Below the pieces are notes generated by a model. That model was not told the origin of the DNA, did no database searches, and saw nothing but the letters and a program-made list of their open reading frames with translations. Position numbers and translations under genes: made by a program. This document shows positions 41,601-56,200 of a stretch of DNA of 64,000 nt, piece after piece (positions within the stretch are counted from its first letter, which is position 1; the number at the start of each line of letters is the position of its first letter). The stretch covers positions 1 to 64,000 of the forward strand of contig NW_027488829.1 in the NCBI RefSeq assembly GCF_050948215.1. Direction: 5' to 3'. This DNA comes from Halictus rubicundus. Its lineage: Eukaryota > Arthropoda > Insecta > Hymenoptera > Halictidae.

Positions 41601-43450
41601 TTCTCTATCCTATCCTATCCTCTATCCTATCGTATCCTCTATCGTATCCTATCCTCTATCCTATTAAATCCTATATCGTATCCTCTATCCTATCCTATCC
41701 TCTATCCTATCCTATCCTCTATCCTATCCTATCCTCTATCCTATCCTATCCTCTATCCTATCCTTTCCTCTATCCTATCCTATCCTCTATCCAATCCTAT
41801 CCTCTATCCTATTAAATCCTATATCGTATCCTCTATCATATCCTATCCTCTATCCTATCCTATCCTCTATCCTATCCTTATCCTCTATCGTATCCTATCC
41901 TCTATCCTATCCCATCCTCTATCCTATCCTATCCTCTATCCTATCCTATCCTCTATCCTATCCTATCCTCTATCCTATCCTATTCTCTATACTATCCAAT
42001 CCTCTATCCTATCCTATCCTCTATCATATCCTATCCTCTATCCTATCCTATCCTGTATCCTATCCTATCCTCTATCCTATCCTATACTCTATCCTATCCT
42101 ATCCTGTATCATATCCTATCCTCTATCCTATCCTATCCTCTATCCTATTCTATCCTCTATTCTATCCAATCCTATATCCTATTCTCTATCCTATCCAATC
42201 CCCTATCCTATCCTATCCGCTATCCTATCCAATCCTATATCCTATCCTCTATCCTATCCTATCCTTTATCGTATCTTATCCTCTATCCTATTAAATCCTA
42301 TATCGTATCCTCTATCCTATCCTATCCTCTATCGGATCCTATCCTCTATCCTATCCTATCCTCTATCCTATCCTATCCTCTATCCTATCCTATCCTCTAT
42401 CCTATATTATCCTCTATCCTATCCCATCCTCTATCCTATCCTATTCTCTATCCTATCCTATCCTCTATCCTATCCTATCCTCTATCGTATCCTATCCTCT
42501 ATCGTATCCTCTATCCTATCCTATCCTCTATCCTATCCTTATCCTCTATCGTATCCTATCCTCTATCCTATCCTATCCTCTATCCTATCCTATCCTCTAT
42601 CCTATCCTATCCTCTATCCTATCCTATCCTCTATCCTATCCTATCCTCTATCCTATCCTATCCTCTATCCTATCCTATCCTCTATCCTATCCTATCCTCT
42701 ATCCTATCCTATCCTCTATCCTATCCTATCCTCTATCCTATCCTATCCTCTATCCTATCCTATCCTCTATCCTATCCTATCCTCTATCCTATCCTATCCT
42801 ATATCCTATCCTATCCTCTATCCTATATTATCCTCTATCATATCCCATCCTCTATCCTATCCTATCCTCTATCCTATCCTATCCTCTATCCTATCCTTTC
42901 CTCTATCCTATCCTATTCTCTATCCTATCCTATCCTCTATCCTATCGTATCCTCTATCGTATCCTATCCTCTATCCTATTAAATCCTATATCGTATCCTC
43001 TATCCTATCCTATCCTCTATCCTATCCTATCCTCTATCCTATCTTATCCTCTATCCTATCCTATCCTCTATCCTATCCTATCCTCTATCCTATCCTATCC
43101 TCTATCCTATCCTATTCTCTATCCTATCCTATCCTCTATCCTATCCTATCCTCTATCCTATCCTATCCTATATCCTATCCTATCCTCTATCCTATATTAT
43201 CCTCTATCATATCCCATCCCCTATCCTATCCTATCCTCTATCCTATCCTATCCTCTATCCTATATTATCCTCTATCCTATCCCATCCTCTATCCTATCCT
43301 ATCCTCTATCCTATATTATCCTCTATCCTATCGTATCCTCTATCGTATCCTATCCTCTATCCTATTAAATCCTATATCGTATCCTCTATCCTATCCTATC
43401 CTCTATACTATCCTATCCTCTATCCTATCCTATCCTATATCCTATCCTAT
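38640..43450 (+). repeat. Zone C: 1315-bp tandem repeats
   Basis: A unit with CCTTTCCTCTATCC, CTATCCAATCCTATCC, TTAAATCC, CCTTATCC, TATACTATCCAATCC and a Y block repeats at about 40449 and 41764, with Y cores 40881 and 42196 exactly 1315 bp apart. A related but shorter-matching copy starts near 38952. Both full copies share a CTCTATTCTATCCAATCC change before Y (about 40842 and 42157) and a CGTATCTTATCC change after it (about 40954 and 42269), which are absent from Zone A. The array here is therefore locally homogenised. No gene was found. Confidence 0.82.
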
Positions 43451-46400
43451 CCTCTATCCTATCCTATCCTCTATCCTATCCTATCCCATCCTCTATCCTA
43501 TCCTATCCTATCCTCTATCCTATCCTATCCTCTATCCCATCCTATTCTCTATCCTATCCTATCCTCTATCCTATCCTATCCTCTATCATATCCTCTCCTC
43601 TATCCTATCCTATCCTGTATCCTATCCTATCCTCTATCCTATCCTATCCTCTATCCTATCCTATCCTGTATCATATCCTATCCTCTATCCTATCCTATCC
43701 TCTATCCTATTCTATCCACTATCCTATCCAATCCTATGTCCTATTCTCTATCCTATCCAATAACCTATCCTATTCTATCCGCTGTCCTATCCAATCCTAT
43801 ATCCTATCCTCTATCCTATCCTATCCTTTATCGTATCCTATCCTCTATCCTATTAAATCCTATATCGTATCCTCTATCCTATCCTATCCTCTATCGTATC
43901 CTATCCTCTATCGTATCCTATCCTCTATCCTATCCTATCCTATCCTCTATCCTATCCTATCCTCTATCCTATCCTATCCTCTATCCTATCCTATCCTCTA
44001 TCGTATCCTATCCTCTATCCTATCCTATCCTCTATCCTATCCTATTCTCTATCCTATCCTCTATCCTATTAAATCCTATATCGTATCCTCTATCCTATCC
44101 TATCCTCTATCGTATCCTATCCTCTATCCTATCCTATCCTCTATCCTATCCTATCCTCTATCCTATCCTATTCTCTATCCTATCCTATCCTCTATCCTAT
44201 CCTATCCTCTATCCTATCCTATCCTCTATCCTATCCTATCCTCTATCCTATCCTATCCTCAATCCTATCCTATCCTCTATCCTATCCTATCCTCTATCAT
44301 ATCCTATCCTCTATCGTATCCTATACTCTATCCTATTAAATCCTATATCGTATCCTCTATCTTATGCTATCCTCTATCGTATCATATCCTCTATCCTATC
44401 CTATCCTCTATCCTATCCTATCCTCTATCCTATCCTATCCTCTATCCTATCCTATCCTCAATCCTATCCTATCCTCTATCCTATCCTATCCTCTATCGTA
44501 TCCTATCCTCCATCCTATCCTATCCTCTATCCTATATTATCCTCTATCCTATCCCATCCTCTATCCTATCCTATCCTATCCTCTATCCTATCCTATCCTC
44601 TATCCTATCCTATCCTCAATCCTATCCTATCCTCTACCCTATCCTATCCTCTATCGTATCCTATCCTCCATCCTATCCTATCCTCTATCCTACATTATCC
44701 TCTATCCTATCCCATCCTCTATCCTATCCCATCCTCTATCCTATCCTATCCTCTATCCTATCCTATCCTCTATCCTATCCTATCCTCTATCCTATCCTAT
44801 TCTCTATCCTATCCTATCCTCTATCCTATCCTATCCTCTATCATATCCTATCCTCTATCCTATCCTATCCTGTATCCTATCCTATCCTCTATCTTATCCT
44901 ATACTCTATCCTATCCTATCCTGTATCATATCCTATCCTCTATCCTATCCTATCCTCTATCCTATTCTATCCTCTATCCTATCCAATCCTATATCCTATT
45001 CTCTATCCTATCCAATCCCCTATCCTATCCTATCCGCTATCCTATCCAATCCTATATCCTATCCTCTATCCTATCCTATCCTTTATCGTATCCTATCCTC
45101 TATCCTATTAAATCCTATATCGTATCCTCAATCCTATCCTATCCTCTATCGTATCCTATCCTCTATCCTATCCTATCCTCTATCCTATCCTATCCTCTAT
45201 CCTATCCTATCCTCTATCCTATATTATCCTCTATCCTATCCTATCCTCTATCCTATCCTATCCTCTATCCTATCCTATCCTCTATCCTATCCTATCCTCT
45301 ATCCTGTCCTATTCTCTATCCTATCCTATCCTCCATCCTATCCTATCCTCTATCCTATCCCATCCTCTATCCTATCCTATCCTCTATCCTATCCTATCCT
45401 CTATCCTATCCTATCCTCTATCGTATCCTATTCTCTATCCTATCCTATCCTCTATCCTATCCTATCCTCTATCGTATCCTATCCTCTATCGTATCCTCTA
45501 TCCTATCCTATCCTCTATCCTATCCTTATCCTCTATCGTATCCTATCCTCTATCCTATCCTATCCTCTATCCTATCCTATCCTCTATCCTATCCTATCCT
45601 CTATACTATCCTATCCTCTATCCTATCCTATCCTCTATCCTATCCTATCCTCTATCCTATCCTATCCTCTATCCTATCCTATCCTCTATCCTATCCTATC
45701 CTCTATCCTATCCTATCCTCTATCCTATCCTATCCTCTATCCTATCTTATCCTCTATCCTATCCTATCCTCTATCCTATCCTATCCTCTATCCTATCCTA
45801 TCCTCTATCCTATATTATCCTCTATCCTACCCTATCCTCTATCCTATCCTATCCTCTATCCTATCCTATCCTCTATCCTATCCTATCCTCTATCCTATCC
45901 TATCCTCTATCCTATCCTATTCTCTATCCTATCCTATCCTCTATCCTATCCTATCCTCTATCCTATCCCATCCTCTATCCTATCCTATCCTCTATCCTAT
46001 CCTATCCTCTATAATATCCTATCCTCTATCGTATCCTATTCTCTATCCTATCCTATCCTCTATCCTATCCTATCCTCTATCGTATCCTATCCTCTATCGT
46101 ATCCTCTATCCTATTCTCTCCTCTATCCTATCCTTATCCTCTATCGTATCCTATCCTCTATCCTATCCTATCCTCTATCCTATCCTATCCTCTATCCTAT
46201 CCTATCCTCTATCCTATCCTATCCTCTATCCTATCCTATCCTCTATCCTATCCTATCCTCTATCCTATCCTATCCTCTATCCTATCCTATCCTCTATCCT
46301 ATCCTATCCTCTATCCTATCCTAACCTCTATCCTATCCAATCCTCTATCCTATCCTATCCTCTATCCTATCCTATCCTCTATCCTATCCTATCCTATATC

Positions 46401-49400
46401 CTATCCTATCCTCTATCCTATATTATCCTCTATCATATCCCATCCTCTATCCTATCCTATCCTCTATCCTATCCTATCCTCTATCCTATCCTTTCCTCTA
46501 TCCTATCCTATTCTCAATCCTATCCTATCCTCTATCCTATCGTATCCTCTATCGTATCCTATCCTCTATCCTATTAAATCCTATATCGTATCCTCTATCC
46601 TATCCTATCCTCTATCCTATCCTATCCTCTATCCTATCCTATCCTCTATCCTATCCTATCCTCTATCCTATCCTATCCTCTATCCTATCCTATCCTCTAT
46701 CCTATCCTATCCTCTATCCTATCCTATCCTCTATCCTATCCTATCCTCTATCCTATCCTATCCTCTATCCTATCCTATCCTCTATCCTATCCTATCCTCT
46801 ATCCTATCCTATCCTCTATCCTATCCTATCCTCTATCCTATTCTATCCTCTATCCTATCCAATCCTATATCCTATTCTCTATCCTATCCAATCCCCTATC
46901 CTATCCTATCCGCTATCCTATCCAATCCTATATCCTATCCTCTATCCTATCCTATCCTTTATCGTATCCTATCCTCTATCCTATTAAATCCTATATCGTA
47001 TCCTCTATCCTATCCTATCCTCTATCGGATCCTATCCTCTATCCTATCCTATCCTCTATCCTATCCTATCCTCTATCCTATCCTATCCTCTATCCTATAT
47101 TATCCTCGATCCTATCCTATCCTCTATCCTATCCTATCCTCTATCCTATCCTATCCTCTATACTATCCTATCCTCTATCCTATTCTATCCTCAATCCTAT
47201 CCAATCCTATATCCTATTCTCTATCCTATCCAATCCCCTATCCTATCCTATCCGCTATCCTATCCAATCCTATATCCTATCCTCTATCCTATCCTATCCT
47301 TTATCGTATCCTATCCTCTATCCTATTAAATCCTATATCGTATCCTCTATCCTATCCTATCCTCTATCGGATCCTATCCTCTATCCTATCCTATCCTCTA
47401 TCCTATCCTATCCTCTATCCTATATTATCCTCTATCCTATCCTATCCTCTATCCTATCCTATCCTCTATCCTATCCTATCCTCTATCCTATCCTATCTTC
47501 TATCCTATCCTATTCTCTATCCTATCCTATCCTCTATCCTGTCCTATCCTCTATCCTATCCCATCCTCTATCCTATCCTATCCTCTATCCTATCCTATCC
47601 TCTATCCTATCCTATCCTCTATCGTATCCTATTCTCTATCCTATCCTATCCTCTATCCTATCCTATCCTCTATCCTATCCTATCCTATATCCTATCCTAT
47701 CCTCTATCCTATCCTATCCTCTATCCTATCCTATCCTCTATCCTATCCCATCCTCTATCCTATCCTATCCTCTATCCTATCCTATCCTGTATCCTATCCT
47801 ATCCTCTATCCCATCCTATTCTCTATCCTATCCTATCCTCTATCCTATCCTATCCTCTATCATATCCTATCCTCTATCCTATCCTATCCTATCCTATCCT
47901 CTATCCTATCCTATCCTGTATCATATCCTATCCTCTATCCTATCCTATCCTCTATCCTATTCTATCCTCTATCCTATCCAATCCTATATCCTATTCTCTA
48001 TCCTATCCAATAACCTATCCTATTCTATCCGCTATCCTATCCAATCCTATATCCTATCCTCTATCCTATCCTATCCTTTATCGTATCCTATCCTCTATCC
48101 TATTAAATCCTATCTCGTATCCTCTATCCTATCCTATCCCTCTATCCTATCCTATCCTCTATCCTATCCTATCCTCTATCCTATCCTATCCTCTATCCTA
48201 TCCTATCCTCTATACTATCCTATCCTCTATCCTATCCTATCCTCTATCCTATCCTATCCTCTATCCTATCCTATCCTCTATCATATCCTATCCTCTATCC
48301 TATCCTATCCTATATCCTATCCTATCCTCTATCCTATATTATCCTCTATCATATCCCATCCCCTATCCTATCCTATCCTCTATCCTATCCTATCCTCTAT
48401 CCTATATTATCCTCTATCCTATCCCATCCTCTATCCTATCCTATCCTCTATCCTATATTATCCTCTATCCTATCGTATCCTCTATCGTATCCTATCCTCT
48501 ATCCTATTAAATCCTATATCGTATCCTCTATCCTATCCTATCCTCTATCCTATCCTATCCTCTATCCTATCCTATCCTATATCCTATCCTATCCTCTATC
48601 CTATCCTATCCTCTATCCTATCCTATCCTCTATCCTATCCTATCCTATATCCTATCCTATCCTCTATCCTATCCTATCCTCTATCGATCCTATCCTCTAT
48701 CCTATCCTATCCTCTATCCTATCCTATCCTCTATCCTATCCTATCCTCTATCCTATATTATCCTCTATCCTATCCTATCCTCTATCCTATCCTATCCTCT
48801 ATCCTATCCTATCCTCTATCCTATCCTATCCTCTATCCTATCCTATCCTCTATCCTATCCTATTCTCTATCCTATCCTATCCTCTATCCTATCCTATCCT
48901 CTATCCTATCCCATCCTCTATCCTATCCTATCCTCTATCCTATCCTATCCTCTATCCTATCCTATCCTCTATCGTATCCTATTCTCTATCCTCTCCTATC
49001 CTCTATCCTATCCTATCCTCTATCGTATCCTATCCTCTATCGTATCCTCTATCCTATCCTATCCTCTATCCTATCCTATCCTCTATCCTATCCTATCCTC
49101 TATCCTATCCTATCCTCTATCCTATCCTATCCTCTATCCTATCCTATCCTCTATCCTATCCTATCCTCTATCCTATCCTATCCTCTATCCTATCCTATCC
49201 TCTATCCTATCCTATCCTCTATCCTATCCTATCCTCTATCCTATCCTCTATCCTATATTATCCTCTATCATATCCCATCCTCTATCCTATCCTATCCTCT
49301 ATCCTATCCTATCCTCTATCCTATCCTTTCCTCTATCCTATCCTATTCTCTATCCTATCCTATCCTCTATCCTATCGTATCCTCTATCGTATCCTATCCT

Positions 49401-50930
49401 CTATCCTATTAAATCCTATATCGTATCCTCTATCCTATCCTATCCTCTATCCTATCCTATCCTCTATCCTATCCTATCCTCTATCCTATCCTATCCTCTA
49501 TCCTATCCTATCCTCTATCCTATCCTATCCTCTATCCTATCCTATTCTCTATCCTATCCTATCCTCTATCCTATCCTATCCTCTATCCTATCCTATCCTA
49601 TATCCTATCCTATCCTCTATCCTATATTATCCTCTATCATATCCCATCCTCTATCCTATCCTATCCTCTATCCTATCCTATCCTCTATCCTATCCTTTCC
49701 TCTATCCTATCCTATTCTCTATCCTATCCTATCCTCTATCCTATCGTATCCTCTATCGTATCCTATCCTCTATCCTATTAAATCCTATATCGTATCCTCT
49801 ATCCTATCCTATCCTCTATCCTATCCTATCCTCTATCCTATCCTATCCTCTATCCTATCCTTTCCTCTATCCTATCCTATTCTCTATCCTATCCTATCCT
49901 CTATCCTATCCTATCCTCTATCCTATCCTATCCTCTATCCTATCCTATCCTCTATCCTATCCTATCCTCTATCCTATCCTATCCTCTATCCTATCCTATT
50001 CTCTATCCTATCCTATCCTCTATCCTATCCTATCCTCTATCCTATCCTATCCTCTATCCTATCCTATCCTCAATCCTATCCTATCCTCTACCCTATCCTA
50101 TCCTCTATCGTATCCTATCCTCCATCCTATCCTATCCTCTATCCTACATTATCCTCTATCCTATCCCATCCTCTATCCTATCCCATCCTCTATCCTATCC
50201 TATCCTCTATCCTATCCTATCCTCTATCCTATCCTATCCTCTATCCTATCCTATACTCTATCCTATCCTATCCTGTATCATATCCTATCCTCTATCCTAT
50301 CCTATCCTCTATCCTATTCTATCCTCTATCCTATCCAATCCTATATCCTATTCTCTATCCTATCCAATCCCCTATCCTATCCTATCCGCTATCCTATCCA
50401 ATCCTATATCCTATCCTCTATCCTATCCTATCCTTTATCGTATCCTATCCTCTATCCTATTAAATCCTATATCGTATCCTCAATCCTATCCTACCCTCTA
50501 TCGTATCCTATCCTCTATCCTATCCTATCCTCTATCCTATCCTATCCTCTATCCTATCCTATCCTCTATCCTATATTATCCTCTATCCTATCCTATCCTC
50601 TATCCTATCCTATCCTCTATCCTATCCTATCCTCTATCCTATCCTATCCTCTATCCTGTCCTATTCTCTATCCTATCCTATCCTCCATCCTATCCTATCC
50701 TCTATCCTATCCCATCCTCTATCCTATCCTATCCTCTATCCTATCCTATCCTCTATCCTATCCTATCCTCTATCGTATCCTATTCTCTATCCTATCCTAT
50801 CCTCTATCCTATCCTATCCTCTATCCTATCCTATCCTCTATCCTATCCTTTCCTCTATCCTATCCTATTCTCTATCCTATCCTATCCTCTATCCTATCGT
50901 ATCCTCTATCGTATCCTATCCTCTATCCTA
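43451..50930 (+). repeat. Zone D: mixed X and Y repeats, left member of a large duplication
   Basis: X is at 43758 and 48008, and Y at 45013, 46889, 47231 and 50365. The two Y blocks at 46889 and 47231 are 342 bp apart. Long open frames (862, 737 codons) exist only because indels have kept the satellite without TAA in those frames. A TATTCTCTCCTCTATCC variant at 46112 recurs at 54211. Two single-base differences from the later copy stand out: an extra C in CCCTCTATCC near 48139, and a missing G in CTATCGATCC near 48685, where the partner near 56085 has CTATCGGATCC. TACATTATCC at 44691 and 50145 marks another sub-block. Confidence 0.82.
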
Positions 50931-53230
50931 TTATTTCCTATATCGTATCCTCTATCCTATCCTATCCTCTATCCTATCCTATCCTCTATCCTATCCTATC
51001 CTCTATCCTATCCTATCCTCTATCCTATCCTATCCTCTATCCTATCCTATCCTCTATCCTATCCTATCCTCTATCCTATCCTATCCTCTATCCTATTCTA
51101 TATCCTATCCTATCCTCTATCCTATCCTATCCCCTATCCTATCCTCTATCCTATCCTCTATCCGATCCTATCCTCTATCCTGTCCTCTATCCTATCCTAT
51201 CATCTATCTTATCCTATCCTCTATCCTATCGTATCCTCTATCCGATCCTATCGTATTCTCTATCCTATCGTATCATATCATCTATCCTATCCTATCCTCT
51301 AACCAATTTTATCCTCAATCCTATCCTATCCTGTAAGCTATCCTATCCTCTATCCTTACCTATCCTCTATCATATCCTATCTTGTATACTATCCTATCCT
51401 CTATCCTATAATATCATCTATCCTATCCTATCCTCAACCCTGTCCTATCCTCAATCCTATCCTATAGTCTATCCTATCCTATCCGCAATCCTATCCTATC
51501 CTGTATCCTATAATATCCTCTATCCTTTCCAATCTCCTATCCTATCATCTATCCTGTCCTAACCTATCCTCTATCCTATCCAATCCACAATCCTATCCTA
51601 TCCTCTATAATATCGTATCCACTATCATATCCTGTCCTCTTTCCTATAGTATCATCTATCCTATCGTATCCTCAATCCTATCCTAGCCTCTATCCTATCC
51701 TATCCTCAATTCTATCCTAGCCTCTATCCTATCCTATCCTCTATCCTATCCTGTCCTCTATAATATCGTATCCTCTATCCTATCCTATCCTCTATACTCT
51801 CCTATCCTCAATCCTATCCTATTCCCTATCCTATCCTATACTCTATCCTGTCCTATCCTCTATCCTATCCTATCCTCTATCCTATCCTATCCTCTGTCCT
51901 ATCCTACCCTCTGTCCTATCCTATCCTATATCCTACCCTCTGTCCTATCCTATCCTATATCCTACCCTCTGTCCTATCCTATCCTATATCCTATCCTATC
52001 CTCTATCCTATCCCATCCTCTATCGTATCCTATCCTCTATCCTATCCCATTCCTCTATCTAATCGTATCCTCTACCCTATCCTATCCTCTATCCTATCCC
52101 ATCCTCTATCCTATCCTATCCTCTATCCTACGATATCCTCTATCCTATCCTCTATCCTATCCTCTATCCTATCCTATCTTCTATTATATAATATCCTCTA
52201 TCCCATCCTATCCTCCATCCTATCCTATCCTCTATCCTATCCTATCTTCTATTTTATCATATCCTCTATCCCATCCTATCCTCCATCCTATCCTATCTCC
52301 TATCCTATCCTATCCTCTATCCTATCCTATCCTCTATCCTATCCTATCCTCAATCCTATCCTATTCCCTATCCTATCCTATACTCTATCCTGTCCTATCC
52401 TCTATCCTATCCTATCCTCTATCCTATCCTATCCTCTGTCCTATCCTACCCTCTGTCCTATCCTATCCTATATCCTACCCTCTGTCCTATCCTATCCTAT
52501 ATCCTACCCTCTGTCCTATCCTATCCTATATCCTATCCTATCCTCTATCCTATCCCATCCTCTATCGTATCCTATCCTCTATCCTATCCCATTCCTCTAT
52601 CTAATCGTATCCTCTACCCTATCCTATCCTCTATCCTATCCCATCCTCTATCCTATCCTATCCTCTATCCTACGATATCCTCTATCCTATCCTCTATCCT
52701 ATCCTCTATCCTATCCTATCTTCTATTATATAATATCCTCTATCCCATCCTATCCTCCATCCTATCCTATCCTCTATCCTATCCTATCTTCTATTTTATC
52801 ATATCCTCTATCCCATCCTATCCTCCATCCTATCCTATCTTCTATCCTATCCTATCCTCTATCCTATCCTATCCTCTATCCTATCCTATCCTCTATCCCA
52901 TCCTATTCTCTATCCTATCCTATCCTCTATCCTATCCTATCCTGTATCCTATCCTATCCTCTATCCTATCCTATCCTCTATCCTATCCTATCCTGTATCA
53001 TATCCTATCCTCTATCCTATCCTATCCTCTATCCTATTCTATCCTCTTTCCTATCCAATCCTATATCCTATTCTCTATCCTATCCTATCCTCTATCGTAT
53101 CCTATCCCCTATCCTGTCCAATCCTCTATCCTATCCTATCCGCTATCCTATCCAATCCTATATCCTATTCTCTATCCTATCCTATCCTATCCTTTATCGT
53201 ATCCTATCCTCTATCCTATTAAATCGTATA
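50931..53230 (+). repeat. Zone E: divergent satellite subfamily, first copy
   Basis: Still CCTAT-based, but far more varied than the rest. It has TTATTTCC at 50931, TATTCTATATCC at 51093, AACCAATTTT at 51301, and CTGTAAGCTATCC, CCTTACC, TATAGTATCATC and CTAGCCTCTATCC between 51330 and 51730. From about 51806 a 542-bp block is repeated in tandem (ATTCCC 51821/52363, CATTCC 52048/52590). The segment ends with TTAAATCGTATATCGGACC near 53219. It behaves as one cassette that has been moved or copied as a whole. No gene was found. Confidence 0.85.
51806..52890 (+). repeat. 542-bp tandem repeat with 29-bp subrepeat
   Basis: Two copies, about 51806-52347 and 52348-52890, start with CTCAATCC and CCTATTCCCTATCC. 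Inside each, a 29-bp motif holding CTCTGTCC, CCTATCCTATATCC and TACC is repeated three times (from about 51895 and 52437), which gives a short block of GTCC-rich units. Further on come CATTCCTCTATCTAATCG, CCTACGATATCC and TATTATATAATATCC. One difference between copies is TATCTCCTATCC near 52292 where the second copy has TATCTTCTATCC. The same pair recurs at 62139-63223. Confidence 0.82.
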
Positions 53231-56200
53231 TCGGACCCTCTATCCTATCCTATCCTCTATCGTATCCTATCCTCTATCGTATCCTATCCTCTATCCTATC
53301 CTATCCTCTATCCTATCCTATCCTCTATCCTATCCTATCCTCTATCCTATCCTATCCTCTATCCTATCCTATCCTCTATCCTATCCTATCCTCTATCCTA
53401 TCCTATCCTCTATCCCATCCTATTCTCTATCCTATCCTATCCTCTATCCTATCCTATCCTGTTCCCTATCCTATCCTCTATCCTATCCTATCCTCTATCC
53501 TATCCTATCCTCTATCCTATCCTATCCTCTATCCTATCCTATCCTCAATCCTATCCTATCCTCTATCCTATCCTATTCTCTATCCTATCCTATCCTCTAT
53601 CCTATCCTATCCTCTATCCTATCCTTATCCTCTATCGTATCCTATCCTCTATCCTATCCTATCCTCTATCCTATCCTATCCTCTATCCTATCCTATCCTC
53701 TATACTATCCTATCCTCTATCCTATCCTATCCTCTATCCTATCCTATCCTCTATCCTATCCTATCCTCTATCCTATCCTATCCTCTATCCTATCCTATCC
53801 TCTATCCTATCCTATCCTCTATCCTATCCTATCCTCTATCCTATCTTATCCTCTATCCTATCCTATCCTCTATCCTATCCTATCCTCTATCCTATCCTAT
53901 CCTCTATCCTATATTATCCTCTATCCTACCCTATCCTCTATCCTATCCTATCCTCTATCCTATCCTATCCTCTATCCTATCCTATCCTCTATCCTATCCT
54001 ATCCTCTATCCTATCCTATTCTCTATCCTATCCTATCCTCTATCCTATCCTATCCTCTATCCTATCCCATCCTCTATCCTATCCTATCCTCTATCCTATC
54101 CTATCCTCTATAATATCCTATCCTCTATCGTATCCTATTCTCTATCCTATCCTATCCTCTATCCTATCCTATCCTCTATCGTATCCTATCCTCTATCGTA
54201 TCCTCTATCCTATTCTCTCCTCTATCCTATCCTTATCCTCTATCGTATCCTATCCTCTATCCTATCCTATCCTCTATCCTATCCTATCCTCTATCCTATC
54301 CTATCCTCTATCCTATCCTATCCTCTATCCTATCCTATCCTCTATCCTATCCTATCCTTTATCGTATCCTATCCTCTATCCTATTAAATCCTATATCGTA
54401 TCCTCTATCCTATCCTATCCTCTATCGGATCCTATCCTCTATCCTATCCTATCCTCTATCCTATCCTATCCTCTATCCTATCCTATCCTCTATCCTATAT
54501 TATCCTCGATCCTATCCTATCCTCTATCCTATCCTATCCTCTATCCTATCCTATCCTCTATACTATCCTATCCTCTATCCTATTCTATCCTCAATCCTAT
54601 CCAATCCTATATCCTATTCTCTATCCTATCCAATCCCCTATCCTATCCTATCCGCTATCCTATCCAATCCTATATCCTATCCTCTATCCTATCCTATCCT
54701 TTATCGTATCCTATCCTCTATCCTATTAAATCCTATATCGTATCCTCTATCCTATCCTATCCTCTATCGGATCCTATCCTCTATCCTATCCTATCCTCTA
54801 TCCTATCCTATCCTCTATCCTATATTATCCTCTATCCTATCCTATCCTCTATCCTATCCTATCCTCTATCCTATCCTATCCTCTATCCTATCCTATCGTC
54901 TATCCTATCCTATTCTCTATCCTATCCTATCCTCTATCCTGTCCTATCCTCTATCCTATCCCATCCTCTATCCTATCCTATCCTCTATCCTATCCTATCC
55001 TCTATCCTATCCTATCCTCTATCGTATCCTATTCTCTATCCTATCCTATCCTCTATCCTATCCTATCCTCTATCCTATCCTATCCTATATCCTATCCTAT
55101 CCTCTATCCTATCCTATCCTCTATCCTATCCTATCCTCTATCCTATCCCATCCTCTATCCTATCCTATCCTCTATCCTATCCTATCCTGTATCCTATCCT
55201 ATCCTCTATCCCATCCTATTCTCTATCCTATCCTATCCTCTATCCTATCCTATCCTCTATCATATCCTATCCTCTATCCTATCCTATCCTATCCTATCCT
55301 CTATCCTATCCTATCCTGTATCATATCCTATCCTCTATCCTATCCTATCCTCTATCCTATTCTATCCTCTATCCTATCCAATCCTATATCCTATTCTCTA
55401 TCCTATCCAATAACCTATCCTATTCTATCCGCTATCCTATCCAATCCTATATCCTATCCTCTATCCTATCCTATCCTTTATCGTATCCTATCCTCTATCC
55501 TATTAAATCCTATCTCGTATCCTCTATCCTATCCTATCCTCTATCCTATCCTATCCTCTATCCTATCCTATCCTCTATCCTATCCTATCCTCTATCCTAT
55601 CCTATCCTCTATACTATCCTATCCTCTATCCTATCCTATCCTCTATCCTATCCTATCCTCTATCCTATCCTATCCTCTATCATATCCTATCCTCTATCCT
55701 ATCCTATCCTATATCCTATCCTATCCTCTATCCTATATTATCCTCTATCATATCCCATCCCCTATCCTATCCTATCCTCTATCCTATCCTATCCTCTATC
55801 CTATATTATCCTCTATCCTATCCCATCCTCTATCCTATCCTATCCTCTATCCTATATTATCCTCTATCCTATCGTATCCTCTATCGTATCCTATCCTCTA
55901 TCCTATTAAATCCTATATCGTATCCTCTATCCTATCCTATCCTCTATCCTATCCTATCCTCTATCCTATCCTATCCTATATCCTATCCTATCCTCTATCC
56001 TATCCTATCCTCTATCCTATCCTATCCTCTATCCTATCCTATCCTATATCCTATCCTATCCTCTATCCTATCCTATCCTCTATCGGATCCTATCCTCTAT
56101 CCTATCCTATCCTCTATCCTATCCTATCCTCTATCCTATCCTATCCTCTATCCTATATTATCCTCTATCCTATCCTATCCTCTATCCTATCCTATCCTCT

